From Flavipsychrobacter sp. (lineage in GTDB: Bacteria > Bacteroidota > Bacteroidia > Chitinophagales > Chitinophagaceae), in NCBI GenBank assembly GCA_017849575.1, contig JAFIGV010000015.1:248001-312000 (forward strand): 64,000 nucleotides of DNA. The letters are read 5' to 3'. Below are positions 1 through 8,605 of this stretch, one piece after another (position 1 is the stretch's first letter; every line of letters starts with the position of its first letter). A model generated the notes under the pieces. The model was not told the DNA's origin, did not search any database, and saw nothing but the letters and a program-made list of their open reading frames with translations. Made by a program: the position numbers and the translations under genes.

Positions 1-112
1 TATAAGTCTTGGCATATTTCCCAAAAATAGAAAGTTGGGGGCGCGTAGCGTTGGCTGGGTAGAAAGTGAAATTGACGCATGGATTAAAACGCGCATGGAG
101 CAGGGGCAATAA
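1..112 (+). CDS. AlpA-family regulator/excisionase, 3' fragment (cut by window start)
   Basis: An open frame enters from the left edge (first full codon at base 2) and stops with TAA at 110-112. The visible C-terminal 36 residues include KLGARSVGWVESEIDAWI, the signature of AlpA-type small winged-helix DNA-binding proteins. In P4-like islands these act as regulator or excisionase for the neighbouring integrase. It converges on the integrase that ends at 123, with a shared hairpin between them. The start and N-terminus lie outside the window. The pairing with a DUF4102 integrase is the standard P4-type arrangement and supports the call. Confidence 0.8.
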   Translation, partial: ISLGIFPKNRKLGARSVGWVESEIDAWIKTRMEQGQ

Positions 113-122
113 GCCCCTGTTC
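101..122. terminator. Bidirectional terminator-like hairpin between AlpA and integrase
   Basis: CAGGGGC (101-107) pairs with GCCCCTG (113-119) across a 5-base loop that contains the AlpA stop codon. A short T-rich tail follows on the plus strand. It lies between two convergent genes, where it could terminate both. The thermodynamics were not computed. Confidence 0.6.
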
Positions 123-1346
123 TTACTTTGATGCCTTCGCCTTTCCGTCAAGATGATGCACTTTGTTTCTTTCACTTTCCATCATGGCATCGAGAATATC
201 TGAATAGTCCTGCATCATCTTCGTACGCTCTTCCAGATATTCGGCGCGGTTGTATGCGTCACGGACTTCGTCTTCTTCCGCATGGGCAAGCTGCCTTTCG
301 ATAACGTCTTCGTCATATCGTTTTTCATTAAGGATTGTACTGGCAAGCGTCCTGAACCCGTGACCTGTCATGCGCCCTGCATAGCCCATGCGCCGCAAAG
401 CCATAAGGATTGTTCCGTTGCTGATATGCTTTGACTCGCTTGCCGGACTGTAAAAAATAAAACGCCTGTTGCCTGTCAGCCCGTGTTGTTTTTTTAGGAC
501 TGCGAGAGCTTGCCGTGACAGTGGTACAACGTGCGGCCGCTTCATTTTCATACGCTCTGGCGGGAGTATCCATTGACGCTTATCCCAGTCAATTTCCGAC
601 CATTGACCCGCGATAATTTCACCTGTTCGCAGGAAAGTATGCAAAACAAGCTGCATTGCGACTTTGCTGTTGTCTTCCGCGCGGTTTTCTATTGCGAGCA
701 AAAGAGCTGGCGCTTCTTTAATAGAAACACAAGCATGATGATCCCGTTCTTGTTGCGGCAAAATATCGTTCAGGTGAGCCGCCGGATTATCCGAGCGTGC
801 GCCCCTTTGGATTCCATATCTGAATACCTGTCCGATATTCTGCCGGATGCGTTTGGCTGTTTCTATTGTTCCTCTATCGCTGATCTTCTCGATAGCGGAA
901 ACAATTTGCGGTGTTGTAACTTCGTCAAAAGGCGCTTTGCCGATTTCAGGGAAAACGTACTTTTCAAACAGATTGACCATCTGTTTAAAGTATTTTTTAT
1001 CCAATTCCTTTTCCCGCAACTCAAACCACTTTCGGGCTAGCTTTTCAAAAGTGTGATAGTTTCGGTTTGCTTGCCGCTGTTTTTCCGCTTTCTTTTCACG
1101 GGCAGGGTGTTTTCCAGCTTCAATCTGCACAAGAACTTCGTCACGTTTTTTACGCGCCAGGGCAAGGGGAACGGTCGGGTATTTTCCAAGTGAAAGAATT
1201 TGCTGCTTACCGTAGAAGTAATATCGCAGTCGCCAGAGCTTGCTTCCATTAGGGGTGATTTCAAGCTGTAAGCCGCCCCCATCCGTGATTCGATACGGTT
1301 TGTCTTTCGGTTTTGCGTTTTTGATAACAAGCTCTGTCAGCGGCAT
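123..1346 (-). CDS. P4-type tyrosine integrase (DUF4102 arm domain)
   Basis: A 407-aa site-specific recombinase that would integrate and, with AlpA, excise an island at a tRNA 3' end. Residues ~1-95 match the DUF4102 arm-binding domain (TDGGGLQLEI, then W-RLRY). A core-binding domain covers ~100-185 and the catalytic domain ~200-385. The catalytic set is visible: Arg in FLRTGEI, HGFRT, LAH and Tyr in DAYNR. Length is normal for the family and the frame is intact. The ATG start at 1346 is followed upstream by short direct repeats and an att-like core. This family is typical of Proteobacteria, whereas the rest of the window looks like Bacteroidota, so cross-phylum transfer is likely. Confidence 0.93.
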   Translation of the reverse strand: MPLTELVIKNAKPKDKPYRITDGGGLQLEITPNGSKLWRLRYYFYGKQQILSLGKYPTVPLALARKKRDEVLVQIEAGKHPAREKKAEKQRQANRNYHTFEKLARKWFELREKELDKKYFKQMVNLFEKYVFPEIGKAPFDEVTTPQIVSAIEKISDRGTIETAKRIRQNIGQVFRYGIQRGARSDNPAAHLNDILPQQERDHHACVSIKEAPALLLAIENRAEDNSKVAMQLVLHTFLRTGEIIAGQWSEIDWDKRQWILPPERMKMKRPHVVPLSRQALAVLKKQHGLTGNRRFIFYSPASESKHISNGTILMALRRMGYAGRMTGHGFRTLASTILNEKRYDEDVIERQLAHAEEDEVRDAYNRAEYLEERTKMMQDYSDILDAMMESERNKVHHLDGKAKASK

Positions 1347-1348
1347 AG

Positions 1349-1393
1349 CCCCTTAAACCACCCCTTAAAATTTATATACTCTATTGTATACTC
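1349..1393. repeat. Short direct repeats upstream of the P4-type integrase
   Basis: CCCCTTAAA occurs at 1349-1357 and 1361-1369, and TATACTC at 1375-1381 and 1387-1393. Both pairs have a 12-bp period. A looser pair, TTCCATAGACTGG (1427-1439) and TTTCATAGACTTG (1490-1502), lies nearer the att core. Their positions between integrase start and attachment site suggest arm-type integrase sites or autoregulatory operators. This is inference; no family consensus was compared. Confidence 0.45.
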
Positions 1394-1506
1394 GTTTTGG
1401 GTAGCTTGTACAGGCTTTTTATGGATTTCCATAGACTGGAATATCCATGTTTTTCAATGAAATGCTGTAGGCTATGGCGCTGTATAGATTTTCATAGACT
1501 TGTTTC

Positions 1507-1529
1507 TGGCGGACAGGGAGGGATTTGAA
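1507..1529 (-). other. Putative attachment core (tRNA-Ser-like 3' end)
   Basis: On the minus strand the 23 bases read as a tRNA T-loop/T-stem and acceptor 3' side: TTCAAATCCCTCCC followed by TGTCCGCCA. The encoded CCA and the TCCGCCA end resemble proteobacterial tRNA-Ser. Bases to the right do not continue as a tRNA, so only the duplicated 3' end is present, as expected of an att repeat. It lies 160 bp upstream of the integrase start, the usual place for such a core. It would mark the right edge of the AlpA/integrase island. The intact tRNA and second repeat would lie outside the window. Confidence 0.6.
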
Positions 1530-1725
1530 TATCTAAAACAACCATTTGTTATTAATAGATAAATTTTATCAATAAAACATCTATATACTCATTAATGTAC
1601 TTAAATATCCATACTTTAAATACCATGTTTGAAAATAATCGCCGATAGTTAGAATGTAGTATTAACAGTGTGTTTCTCAACAAAATTGTATTTTTATTGC
1701 GTATTTCAATTAAAACTTGAAAATA

Positions 1726-2142
1726 ATGAGTACGACAGTTAAAAAGGGAGAAGATTTAAAACAGACATTGGACAAATTTGAGCAGTTTGTACACTTGCTC
1801 AGTGACTTCTTTACGACAACTAAATCTGACGTAGGTGAAAACGTGAAAAAGAGCAATTTTGATAAAAGTACTCAGAACAAATTTCTTGCACAGCTTCAGA
1901 CAAACGAACGTCAAAAACGTAAACACAAGCTATTGGATACTATTTCTCAAGAAGTAACTTTATATGAACTGTCTTTTTTGAAAGACATGATTTCAGGAAA
2001 GTTTAATGGCTTGACTGCTGCTTCATTTGACACTCAAAAAGACAAAAATCTTTTTGAAAAATTCAACGTGCTCACTAAAAAGCAACAGAAAGAAAAATAT
2101 CAGGAATACAAAAAGGAATTGGATAGTCCTTCATTAAAATAA
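1726..2142 (+). CDS. Hypothetical Lys-rich helical protein
   Basis: I do not recognise this 138-aa protein. It is lysine-rich and predicted helical, with a coiled-coil-like N-terminal third (KKGEDLKQTLDKFEQFVHLL) and a charged C-terminus. There is no signal peptide or membrane segment. The ATG at 1726 is preferred over an in-frame TTG at 1717. The gene is AT-rich compared with the mobilization genes and follows ~200 bp of AT-rich noncoding DNA. It converges with the next gene, their 3' ends overlapping by 9 bp. It sits just inside the mobilizable element, right of the tRNA-Ser-like att core, so it is plausibly cargo. Confidence 0.55.
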   Translation: MSTTVKKGEDLKQTLDKFEQFVHLLSDFFTTTKSDVGENVKKSNFDKSTQNKFLAQLQTNERQKRKHKLLDTISQEVTLYELSFLKDMISGKFNGLTAASFDTQKDKNLFEKFNVLTKKQQKEKYQEYKKELDSPSLK

Positions 2143-2829
2143 ATTTCTACTAAATCCGTATTCTCTGTACACATTCATATTGTGCGAGTTGTCCGCCAAG
2201 ATAAACTCACCATGCCAATCCTTACCTTGATATTTCCAATATGCAGTTCCCTCTTTACTTTTCATCAAGTGATTTATTGTACTGCAATGATTTAGACGGT
2301 CTTCTGTCATCTGTAAGTTGAAATTATGTTTCTCATTTTGTTCGCTCATTGAGAAACCATATTTTCCCCAAACAATATAGCCATCCCATAAAGGATACTT
2401 AGAAATATCACCGTAGGCCCAAAGCGAAATCCGGCTAAAATTTAAACTCTTAGCCGCATCTATTTGGCTTTTTAGCCTTTTAAAGCCAACATGAGCGCCT
2501 TTGAATGACTGTTTTAACCTAAATAAATCAACATAAATTTCATCTCCTTTCGGATATTTAATAAATGCTCTCAATATATCTATTGCTGGGCTATTTCTTA
2601 TTTCGACATTTAGAGTGTCGTCGTCATCAAAAAATATTTTGAAAGTTATATCGCCTGAAGAATACAGAGAAATAAAATCGTTCATCTCATGAATGCCAAA
2701 AACACCCGTGAGGGATAACAATTCAAATGCATTATATCCGGTTTCTTGTTTACAGCTTGCAATTGATAATATTCTCATTTCTGTGTTTTTTTCAAATTTA
2801 GTGTTTTCAAGCTCTGGTGGGGTTCGCAT
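2134..2829 (-). CDS. Hypothetical protein, possibly GNAT-like
   Basis: 231-aa soluble protein of unknown function. Its central part (~100-160) contains a basic helix followed by a Trp- and Gly-rich stretch (LWAYGDISKYPLWDGYIVWG, then KYGF). This loosely resembles the end of a GNAT acetyltransferase fold, but I see no clear Q/RxxGxG/A acyl-CoA loop, so the assignment is weak. An alternative start is the Met at residue 18. It has lower GC than the relaxase gene to its right and is separated from the next gene by 9 bp on the same strand. It may be an accessory gene at the end of the mobilization operon. Confidence 0.55.
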   Translation of the reverse strand: MRTPPELENTKFEKNTEMRILSIASCKQETGYNAFELLSLTGVFGIHEMNDFISLYSSGDITFKIFFDDDDTLNVEIRNSPAIDILRAFIKYPKGDEIYVDLFRLKQSFKGAHVGFKRLKSQIDAAKSLNFSRISLWAYGDISKYPLWDGYIVWGKYGFSMSEQNEKHNFNLQMTEDRLNHCSTINHLMKSKEGTAYWKYQGKDWHGEFILADNSHNMNVYREYGFSRNLF

Positions 2830-2838
2830 TTTCTATTT

Positions 2839-3213
2839 TCATGGGTTTAATTGAATAGCAACATTTAAAACGATAATTTCATCATCTCCTTTCATCGCTA
2901 CATAACGTTCCTCTGTTACCCTGATTTCCTGCACGGCATAATTCCGCATGGCTTGGCAAAGAGCTTCAAGATTCCTGCCCTGGAGCGTGATGGTATCGTT
3001 CGCAAATGTCAGCGTGAGCTTTTGTCCCTGCGGTTCAAAGACCAGCTTCCGCAATTCAAAATAATAATAGGTATGGCTTTCCCCTGACGGCAGGATGAAA
3101 GTCACATGCCGGACTTCTGCGGGTGCGTCGTAGTTTTTAATATCGGGATTGCCCGGCTCTTCGCTGTCTTTGGGCTTTTCCCAATTAAAGTTCAGTTTCT
3201 CGTTCATAATCAT
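2839..3213 (-). CDS. Hypothetical protein translationally coupled to the relaxase
   Basis: A 124-aa protein of unknown function whose start overlaps the last 29 bp of the relaxase gene, in another frame. An internal Met (codon 3, at 3207) is an equally good start. The sequence is rich in alternating hydrophobic and charged residues, suggesting a small beta-rich fold (HVTFILPSGESHTYYY, KLTLTFANDTITL). There is no signal peptide, membrane segment or HTH. The overlap indicates co-translation with the relaxase, so a role in relaxosome regulation or stability is possible but not shown. Confidence 0.65.
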   Translation of the reverse strand: MIMNEKLNFNWEKPKDSEEPGNPDIKNYDAPAEVRHVTFILPSGESHTYYYFELRKLVFEPQGQKLTLTFANDTITLQGRNLEALCQAMRNYAVQEIRVTEERYVAMKGDDEIIVLNVAIQLNP

Positions 3214-5917
3214 CTTTTGATTTTCCTATGCCTTTGTTTTTTGCGTGACCGCGCTGCAACTCATGCAGCCGCCTTTGCCGCGCTATCCGGTCAAAGTCCA
3301 CGGCTTTTGTCCTGTCTTTGCCGACCAGTTCCAATGCTGCCCTGCGGTCGCCGATCTCGCTGGCGTGTGTTAGAAGACCTTCCTTGTTGTCGGTATAAAC
3401 GGTAATGCCTTCCTTACCCCGCGATACCGTGACGTAGGCAAGATTGCCGTCAATAGCTCCGAAGGTGCTTTCCGGCATGGACGCCAAAACATGGGAAACC
3501 GTCTTGCCCTGGGCTGCATGGGAAGTGATGCAATAAGCATGGGCAATATGCCCAAACTCGTTGCCGACTTCAAAGACGGCTTTGCTATTGCTGTTTTGCA
3601 GCCTGATCTTGTCTTTTCGGACATGCAGGACTTCCAGCATGTCGCCATTATCCAGCCGCTTGCCGTTGTCATCCGTGCCGCCCTTTGTGATACGGACTTT
3701 GTCGCCTTTGGAAAGCCCGATCTGCCCGGCGGCAAAGACATCGTAATCTTTCGCCTTATGCAGCGGCAGCGGCTTTGTTTCGCCGGAGGGGGCAGCAAGC
3801 CGCACCTGATTGCCTTCTACACCTTCCACACGCCAAAAGCTGCCGCGCCTGAATCCCGGAACGTTCTGCGAGAACTGCACGATCTGATCTTGGTAAAAGC
3901 TGCGGTGGTCGGCTTTCTGGGCTTCGGTCAGGTTGAGGTTAACAAGCTTTAAAGCCGTAACTTCTTTCTTGCCGATATAGCCTTCCATGCGAAGATTGTG
4001 CCTGATCTTTTCTGTCACGGCTGCGCCCTGGGCATGGGTCGGGGCGACCACCAGCACGGACTTTCCTTTGTTCAGGATCGTCATATAATCTTCGGCAAGC
4101 CTTTCGTTTGCCGTCAGGGGATCAATCTCAACCACGGCTTGCATTTTATCGAGCTTGTCAAAGCCCGAAGCAATCTGACCGTTTGCAAAATCCTGAACGG
4201 CGGCGCGATATGCCTGATCTGTCTGGCGGCGTATTTTTGAAACCTCGGCGGCTTCAATGCCGCCCACGGTATTGAGAACGCGCAGAGCATCGCCCCGGAT
4301 CACAGGACGGTGCTGGCGCGTATCGCCGCCGAGGATCAGCCTTGCGTTGTTTTTCTCGGCAAGTTCCAGCAGGGAAAGCATGTCTTTAGTGCCAAGCAAG
4401 CCCGCTTCATCCACCCAGATCACTTGCCCTTTCGTGCTTTCCTGCATGGCTTTATCCGCCAGGAACTTGGCAACGGTTTCGGCTTCCTTGAAGCCTTCTG
4501 TCCGCAAGACACCCCGGCTTGCGCTGGCGGTCGGGGCTACGGTCATAACCTTTTTGCCAGCCCCTTCGATAAGCCGCACCGCTTCCGTCATAAGGGTCGT
4601 CTTGCCAGACCCTGCCGCGCCCTGAACGATAGAAACCCGGTTTGCCGTGGTGATAATATGCTCAATCGCAGCGCCCTGCTGTCCGTCCAGTTTGATCGCC
4701 GGGGCTTGGGCGTAAAGCGGCTTCATGCGCCCCTGACCCAGCCTTGCAAGATCAACCATGCGCTTTTCTTCGGAGAGGACTTCTTTCGTTGTGCAAAGAA
4801 TACGGTTGTATTCACGGACATGTATAATCCGGCTATCTTCCCGGAAGGCCTTTTGAATGTCTTCCGGCGTGGCAAGGCGAGAGCCGATCCCATGCCGATA
4901 GGCAGCTTCGAGCAACTGGCGGTCAGGCACGACCGAAGCGCGTTCAAAACAGTGCTTAACGGCGTGGTCAATACATTGCTGCGCGGTCGGTCCTTCCGGC
5001 TGCTTTTCCCGTGAATAACGCACCGTCCGGCTTTCCTGCCCGTCCTCACCCAAAGCCGTAACCTGCGTCCGCCATGCTTCGGTCAGCTCGCCCATGCTCA
5101 CCCCCTTTTGTTTCTTTGATCTTGTCCTCGCGCCAAGTTCCGCCAGTTCCACCGCATCGGTAATGCCTTTTTCCTTGGCAATGCGTCCGATCTCATCCGT
5201 CCGTTTCGAGAAAAGCCCCAGCACCTTTTCTGGCACGCCAACGATCTCGAAGGACTTTTCCGTCCGGCGCACCTGATAACCGAGGTCGATCATCCGGCGG
5301 GATAAGACCAGATGGAAGTAAGCCTGATAACAAGGCATCTTCTGCTTGATGTCATGAAACTGCCCGGCCTTTGTCCTTTGTTCCACATCATCCCAAGTCG
5401 CATTGAAGACGAAGCAATGGCTGTGCAAATGGGGATCGGGCAGATAGCCTTCGACAGGCCGCGCCGTCTGGTGGGTAAAATGCCCCCAAAGAAGCTCCCC
5501 CGTGACCCTGTCGTCATAAACGCCGCCCCGCCTGACGCGGGTCTGGGCATCGGCTTCGATCAGGTTCATGGTTTCCGTAACGCTGTTACGAAAGGCATTC
5601 AGGATATGATCATCCCCCGCAAAGACATGGAGGATGGAAACCGACTTCGGACAATGAAAGTTAATGTCATACCCCGTCCGGCGATTTTCCCGGTAAACGG
5701 GGGTGAGCTGATCCCCGGTAAGAGGGTCTCGGTTTTCGCACAGGGAGAAAAAATCCTCTTTCAAAGTTGCCCCCGAAAGCCCGAGACGGGCAGCAAGCCG
5801 CCCCTGCCAGAACCCAGCCAGTTCCTGATCGCTGGCGTAGTAGTCCGACTTTGACAGCGCATCGGAAAAGTACGATTTAGCATGTCCCGCGTCATTGCTT
5901 TGAATCATCCGTATCAT
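3185..5917 (-). CDS. MobF-family conjugative relaxase-helicase (TrwC/TraI-like)
   Basis: A 910-aa bifunctional protein that would nick oriT, remain attached to the 5' end, and unwind the transferred strand. The N-terminal ~300 residues are a MobF HUH relaxase domain. A Tyr pair (SDYYASD) lies near residue 26 and the metal-binding three-His motif (PHLHSHCF) near residue 165. The C-terminal part is an SF1 helicase: Walker A GAAGSGKTTLM, DEAGLLG (Walker B), GGDTRQ, and a late SHAAQGKT motif followed by VTVSRGKEGI. It is the same general size as TrwC. MobF relaxases are less common in Bacteroidota than MobP or MobB types. It is the fourth gene of a leftward operon behind a coupling protein and its membrane partner. 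Confidence 0.95.
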   Translation of the reverse strand: MIRMIQSNDAGHAKSYFSDALSKSDYYASDQELAGFWQGRLAARLGLSGATLKEDFFSLCENRDPLTGDQLTPVYRENRRTGYDINFHCPKSVSILHVFAGDDHILNAFRNSVTETMNLIEADAQTRVRRGGVYDDRVTGELLWGHFTHQTARPVEGYLPDPHLHSHCFVFNATWDDVEQRTKAGQFHDIKQKMPCYQAYFHLVLSRRMIDLGYQVRRTEKSFEIVGVPEKVLGLFSKRTDEIGRIAKEKGITDAVELAELGARTRSKKQKGVSMGELTEAWRTQVTALGEDGQESRTVRYSREKQPEGPTAQQCIDHAVKHCFERASVVPDRQLLEAAYRHGIGSRLATPEDIQKAFREDSRIIHVREYNRILCTTKEVLSEEKRMVDLARLGQGRMKPLYAQAPAIKLDGQQGAAIEHIITTANRVSIVQGAAGSGKTTLMTEAVRLIEGAGKKVMTVAPTASASRGVLRTEGFKEAETVAKFLADKAMQESTKGQVIWVDEAGLLGTKDMLSLLELAEKNNARLILGGDTRQHRPVIRGDALRVLNTVGGIEAAEVSKIRRQTDQAYRAAVQDFANGQIASGFDKLDKMQAVVEIDPLTANERLAEDYMTILNKGKSVLVVAPTHAQGAAVTEKIRHNLRMEGYIGKKEVTALKLVNLNLTEAQKADHRSFYQDQIVQFSQNVPGFRRGSFWRVEGVEGNQVRLAAPSGETKPLPLHKAKDYDVFAAGQIGLSKGDKVRITKGGTDDNGKRLDNGDMLEVLHVRKDKIRLQNSNSKAVFEVGNEFGHIAHAYCITSHAAQGKTVSHVLASMPESTFGAIDGNLAYVTVSRGKEGITVYTDNKEGLLTHASEIGDRRAALELVGKDRTKAVDFDRIARQRRLHELQRGHAKNKGIGKSKDDYERETEL

Positions 5918-6183
5918 ATACGTCTGCCCCTGCCGCCGGAGCTTTCGCCCCGTGCCTTTAAAATGGTGCTTCTAAAATCTGTTATTTGTTGCTGATGGTT
6001 TTATTTTACCACAGGCGAAACACGCCCCCGCAATAATCGCCAAGCGTTAAAGCTGGTGAAAGCCGGAGCTATGCCCAGCTTTCCTCGCCTGGACATAGCT
6101 CAGTTAAATTTGCCGGACAGTGCTTTGTGATTTCCGCTTTTTCATCAGACATCTCCCCTGTGCAGTGCTCAGGCTGTGTCTGG
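5918..6183 (-). other. 266-bp intergenic region upstream of relaxase; candidate oriT
   Basis: The longest gap within the mobilization operon. It holds a strong imperfect hairpin at 6066-6101: GAGCTATG pairs with CATAGCTC, then after one mismatch CCAG pairs with CTGG, around a 10-base loop CTTTCCTCGC. MobF systems usually keep oriT near the relaxase gene, with an inverted repeat beside nic. The hairpin could be part of oriT, or a processing or attenuation structure before the relaxase reading frame. I see no convincing gene here. Confidence 0.4.
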
Positions 6184-7008
6184 CTATTTGGTTATTTCTG
6201 CTTCGGCAGCAACTTCGGGTCTGGCATTCTTCGCCCCGGTTATTTCGGGTTCTTCCTTGACAATGGTGGAATGAAGCTTCCTGCGAAGGGTGACTTCTGC
6301 GGGCAGTCGTTTCAGGAAACGAAGGTCGTTTGCCGCAGCGCCCGGCTCCGTCTTTCCTTCCAGAAGAGCCAGGCTTATTTCCTCGTTGATAATCATCTCG
6401 TCAATCTTGTTCAGGATAAAGTCATCCCCCATGCGATAAGCGGACATATAGCCCAACGCATAAAAGATGCTGCATACGACCAGAAGAACACCGAGCTTTT
6501 GTTGAAATATCCAAAGCGCAACACCTAAGACAAAGAAAATGCCGGGTTCGATCAAGGTCTCAATCTGCCGCTGCGTCACGGTCTTGCCGCCGATTTTAAA
6601 GGCGGCGATCTTCGGGTGAAATTCGCCGCTGGCAAGGCTGTACTTGCTAAAGTCGAAAACCGACCTGCTGCGGGTGATGCCCTGCTCATGCCGCCAGCTA
6701 AAGAAAAGGAAGGCGGCAAGGAAAGCGTACCATGTTCCCCAATGCAGCCAGAAGGAAGAATCATCGCTGCGGGAGAAAGTGAATTTGTGCAAAAGCTGCT
6801 GTCCGATTACGGGGAAGCCCCCAAGGATCAGGGTAAGGAAAATCGCCCAGCTGAAACGGAAATACCTTTCGCCAAATCCCTTGCGGATGAAGACTTCCAA
6901 AAGAAGCCGGGGAAAAGACGAGAAAACGAGAAAGAAGGCAAGGAACATATCGGTAATGCCGTAGGGTCTGCTGATAATGTTCCGGTAATAAAGGTTTTGT
7001 TGTGCCAT
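6184..7008 (-). CDS. Multi-pass membrane protein, likely partner of the coupling ATPase
   Basis: A 274-aa protein with about four hydrophobic segments: two near residues 18-35 and 50-70, one at ~85-105, and a hairpin at ~150-190. A charged cytosolic C-terminus rich in Glu, Lys and Ala follows. No enzyme motif is recognised. It sits between the coupling ATPase, 26 bp upstream, and the relaxase, all in one orientation. VirD4-type coupling proteins normally carry N-terminal membrane helices, and the neighbour here lacks them. The simplest inference is that this protein supplies the membrane anchor. That role is unproven. Confidence 0.7.
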   Translation of the reverse strand: MAQQNLYYRNIISRPYGITDMFLAFFLVFSSFPRLLLEVFIRKGFGERYFRFSWAIFLTLILGGFPVIGQQLLHKFTFSRSDDSSFWLHWGTWYAFLAAFLFFSWRHEQGITRSRSVFDFSKYSLASGEFHPKIAAFKIGGKTVTQRQIETLIEPGIFFVLGVALWIFQQKLGVLLVVCSIFYALGYMSAYRMGDDFILNKIDEMIINEEISLALLEGKTEPGAAANDLRFLKRLPAEVTLRRKLHSTIVKEEPEITGAKNARPEVAAEAEITK

Positions 7009-7034
7009 GATTAACGGTATTTAAAAATTAAACG

Positions 7035-8543
7035 TCAGGAGGTTGGAGCATATTCTTGTGAAAATGTGGCTTTGAGGTAATTGTTGTTTTTGTCCGTCAG
7101 GGTGCTTTGCACATGGACATAGGCTTGCGTTTTCATCCCGTTGCGGCTACCGCCTGTTTTTAGCTTGCTGAACTCTTCGGGGCGTATCGCCGGAGCCATT
7201 TCGCTGGAGAAGCTAAGAACACCTTGGCTGCTGCTGTCCTTACGCCATTCCGTCAAGCCGATCAGCTCGGAAGCATACTGGTTGGTCTGGGTATCGGCAT
7301 TGGCGTGGAAAATCTTTGTTGCCAGCGTGCCAAGAAAACTTTTCACCCTATTTTCGGGGCTAAACCCGCCCATGCTGGCGTAATAGTTCGGAATGTTCTG
7401 GCTGATATAAAGCGTGGCGATCTTGCTGCTGCGTGCGGTTGCCTGGTACATGGCATCGTGTTCATGCAGGAAGTTTTGCGCTTCATCCGCGAATAAAAAC
7501 ACCGGGCGGTCATCGGGGCCTGTCTTGCCCCGCCTTTCCATCGCCCGCTGCCAGATATATTTCATTAAAATTTGGCAATCGCGTCCGACCTTGTGGTAAA
7601 GCTTGACGGGCAGATCAACGATGATGATCTTTCCCTTGAAACAGTCATCCGGGGTAAAGTTGCAAGGATGTCGGGCAAAGAGCGAATACACCGGGTCGCG
7701 CAGCAGCCCGTAAAGAAAGCCTGAAAAGGTAAAATCTATGATCGAGCGGGTTTTCTCGGGAACCTGCCGGAAAGTGCGCCGGAAAAAATCTTCCACGAAA
7801 AAATAAGTCCTGATTTCCGGGGCGTTTTCGCGGATAAACAGTTTGCCTTCCTCATCGCTCGCGCTACGCAGCTTCTCAATGACCGCATCCGGGGCGGATC
7901 GCAGGTATTTTGCCGTCCATTCCGGCATTCGGCTGAAAGCCTTGTCGAGAGCTTCCAGACAGGCGTTTCTTCTGGTTTCCTGCGGAGGGTCGGCGACATT
8001 GCGGCCCGGGCGGGGCGCATCCTGGACAATGTCATAGAGCATCTTTACCGTGACCCTGCCTTCCGCCAAAAGGCAAAGGTCTAAGGCATTGGATAAAAGC
8101 ATATCCTGCGCCGTTTCCCAAAAGCGGTCATCGCCCCCACCAATAGATTTATCGTTGGCGGCACTGATAACGGTTTTCAGGACTTGAACGAGGTTTTCCG
8201 TTAAGGATTGCTCGCCGTCCTTATGGCTCGTTGATTCATATTCAAGAAAGTTAAAGTAATTGCCATGGCGCGGGGAAACGATAATAAGATCATCGCTGCG
8301 CCCGGTCAGGCGACAGTACTTTTCCCATTCCTCGCATTCATCGGGTTTGACCGTAAGAACAAGACCGCCGAAGCCGGCAGCGAGGTATTTGAGGGCCAGC
8401 GTGCGCCCGGAGCCGGAAGTCTTGCCGGAGCCGATGCCGCCGAATATCTGCACCCCCTCAACCGCATTCCCGACCGTCCAGTCCATGCGGCCTTCCTTGT
8501 CGCCCCATTGAAGAAGGACATCATTCAGGTCAAAGGATTTCAT
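7035..8543 (-). CDS. Type IV coupling protein ATPase (VirD4/TraG-TraD family)
   Basis: 502-aa ATPase that would bring the relaxosome to a secretion channel. Walker A is near residue 35 (GGIGSGKTSGSG) and Walker B near 350 (PVFLFADEAQNFL). After these come a TARSSKIATLYISQN stretch and a C-terminal region typical of the TraM-recognition/AAA-like domain. The protein starts directly at the nucleotide-binding domain: the N-terminal membrane helices of VirD4/TraG are missing and are probably provided by the adjacent membrane protein. No other type IV secretion genes occur here, so the element is probably mobilizable rather than self-transmissible, unless they lie elsewhere. Confidence 0.9.
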   Translation of the reverse strand: MKSFDLNDVLLQWGDKEGRMDWTVGNAVEGVQIFGGIGSGKTSGSGRTLALKYLAAGFGGLVLTVKPDECEEWEKYCRLTGRSDDLIIVSPRHGNYFNFLEYESTSHKDGEQSLTENLVQVLKTVISAANDKSIGGGDDRFWETAQDMLLSNALDLCLLAEGRVTVKMLYDIVQDAPRPGRNVADPPQETRRNACLEALDKAFSRMPEWTAKYLRSAPDAVIEKLRSASDEEGKLFIRENAPEIRTYFFVEDFFRRTFRQVPEKTRSIIDFTFSGFLYGLLRDPVYSLFARHPCNFTPDDCFKGKIIIVDLPVKLYHKVGRDCQILMKYIWQRAMERRGKTGPDDRPVFLFADEAQNFLHEHDAMYQATARSSKIATLYISQNIPNYYASMGGFSPENRVKSFLGTLATKIFHANADTQTNQYASELIGLTEWRKDSSSQGVLSFSSEMAPAIRPEEFSKLKTGGSRNGMKTQAYVHVQSTLTDKNNNYLKATFSQEYAPTS

Positions 8544-8605
8544 TGCGGGTCGTTGTTTTTGTATGACGTATAAACGTAATAAATCCGCAGAAAAAAAAGA
8601 AAGGT

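Noticed and set aside
531-1040. 169-aa plus-strand frame opposite the P4-type integrase
   Set aside because: Antisense shadow of an intact integrase; no family features or start signal.
4310-5014. 234-aa frame opposite the relaxase gene
   Set aside because: Lies fully antisense to conserved relaxase-helicase motifs; composition is not protein-like.
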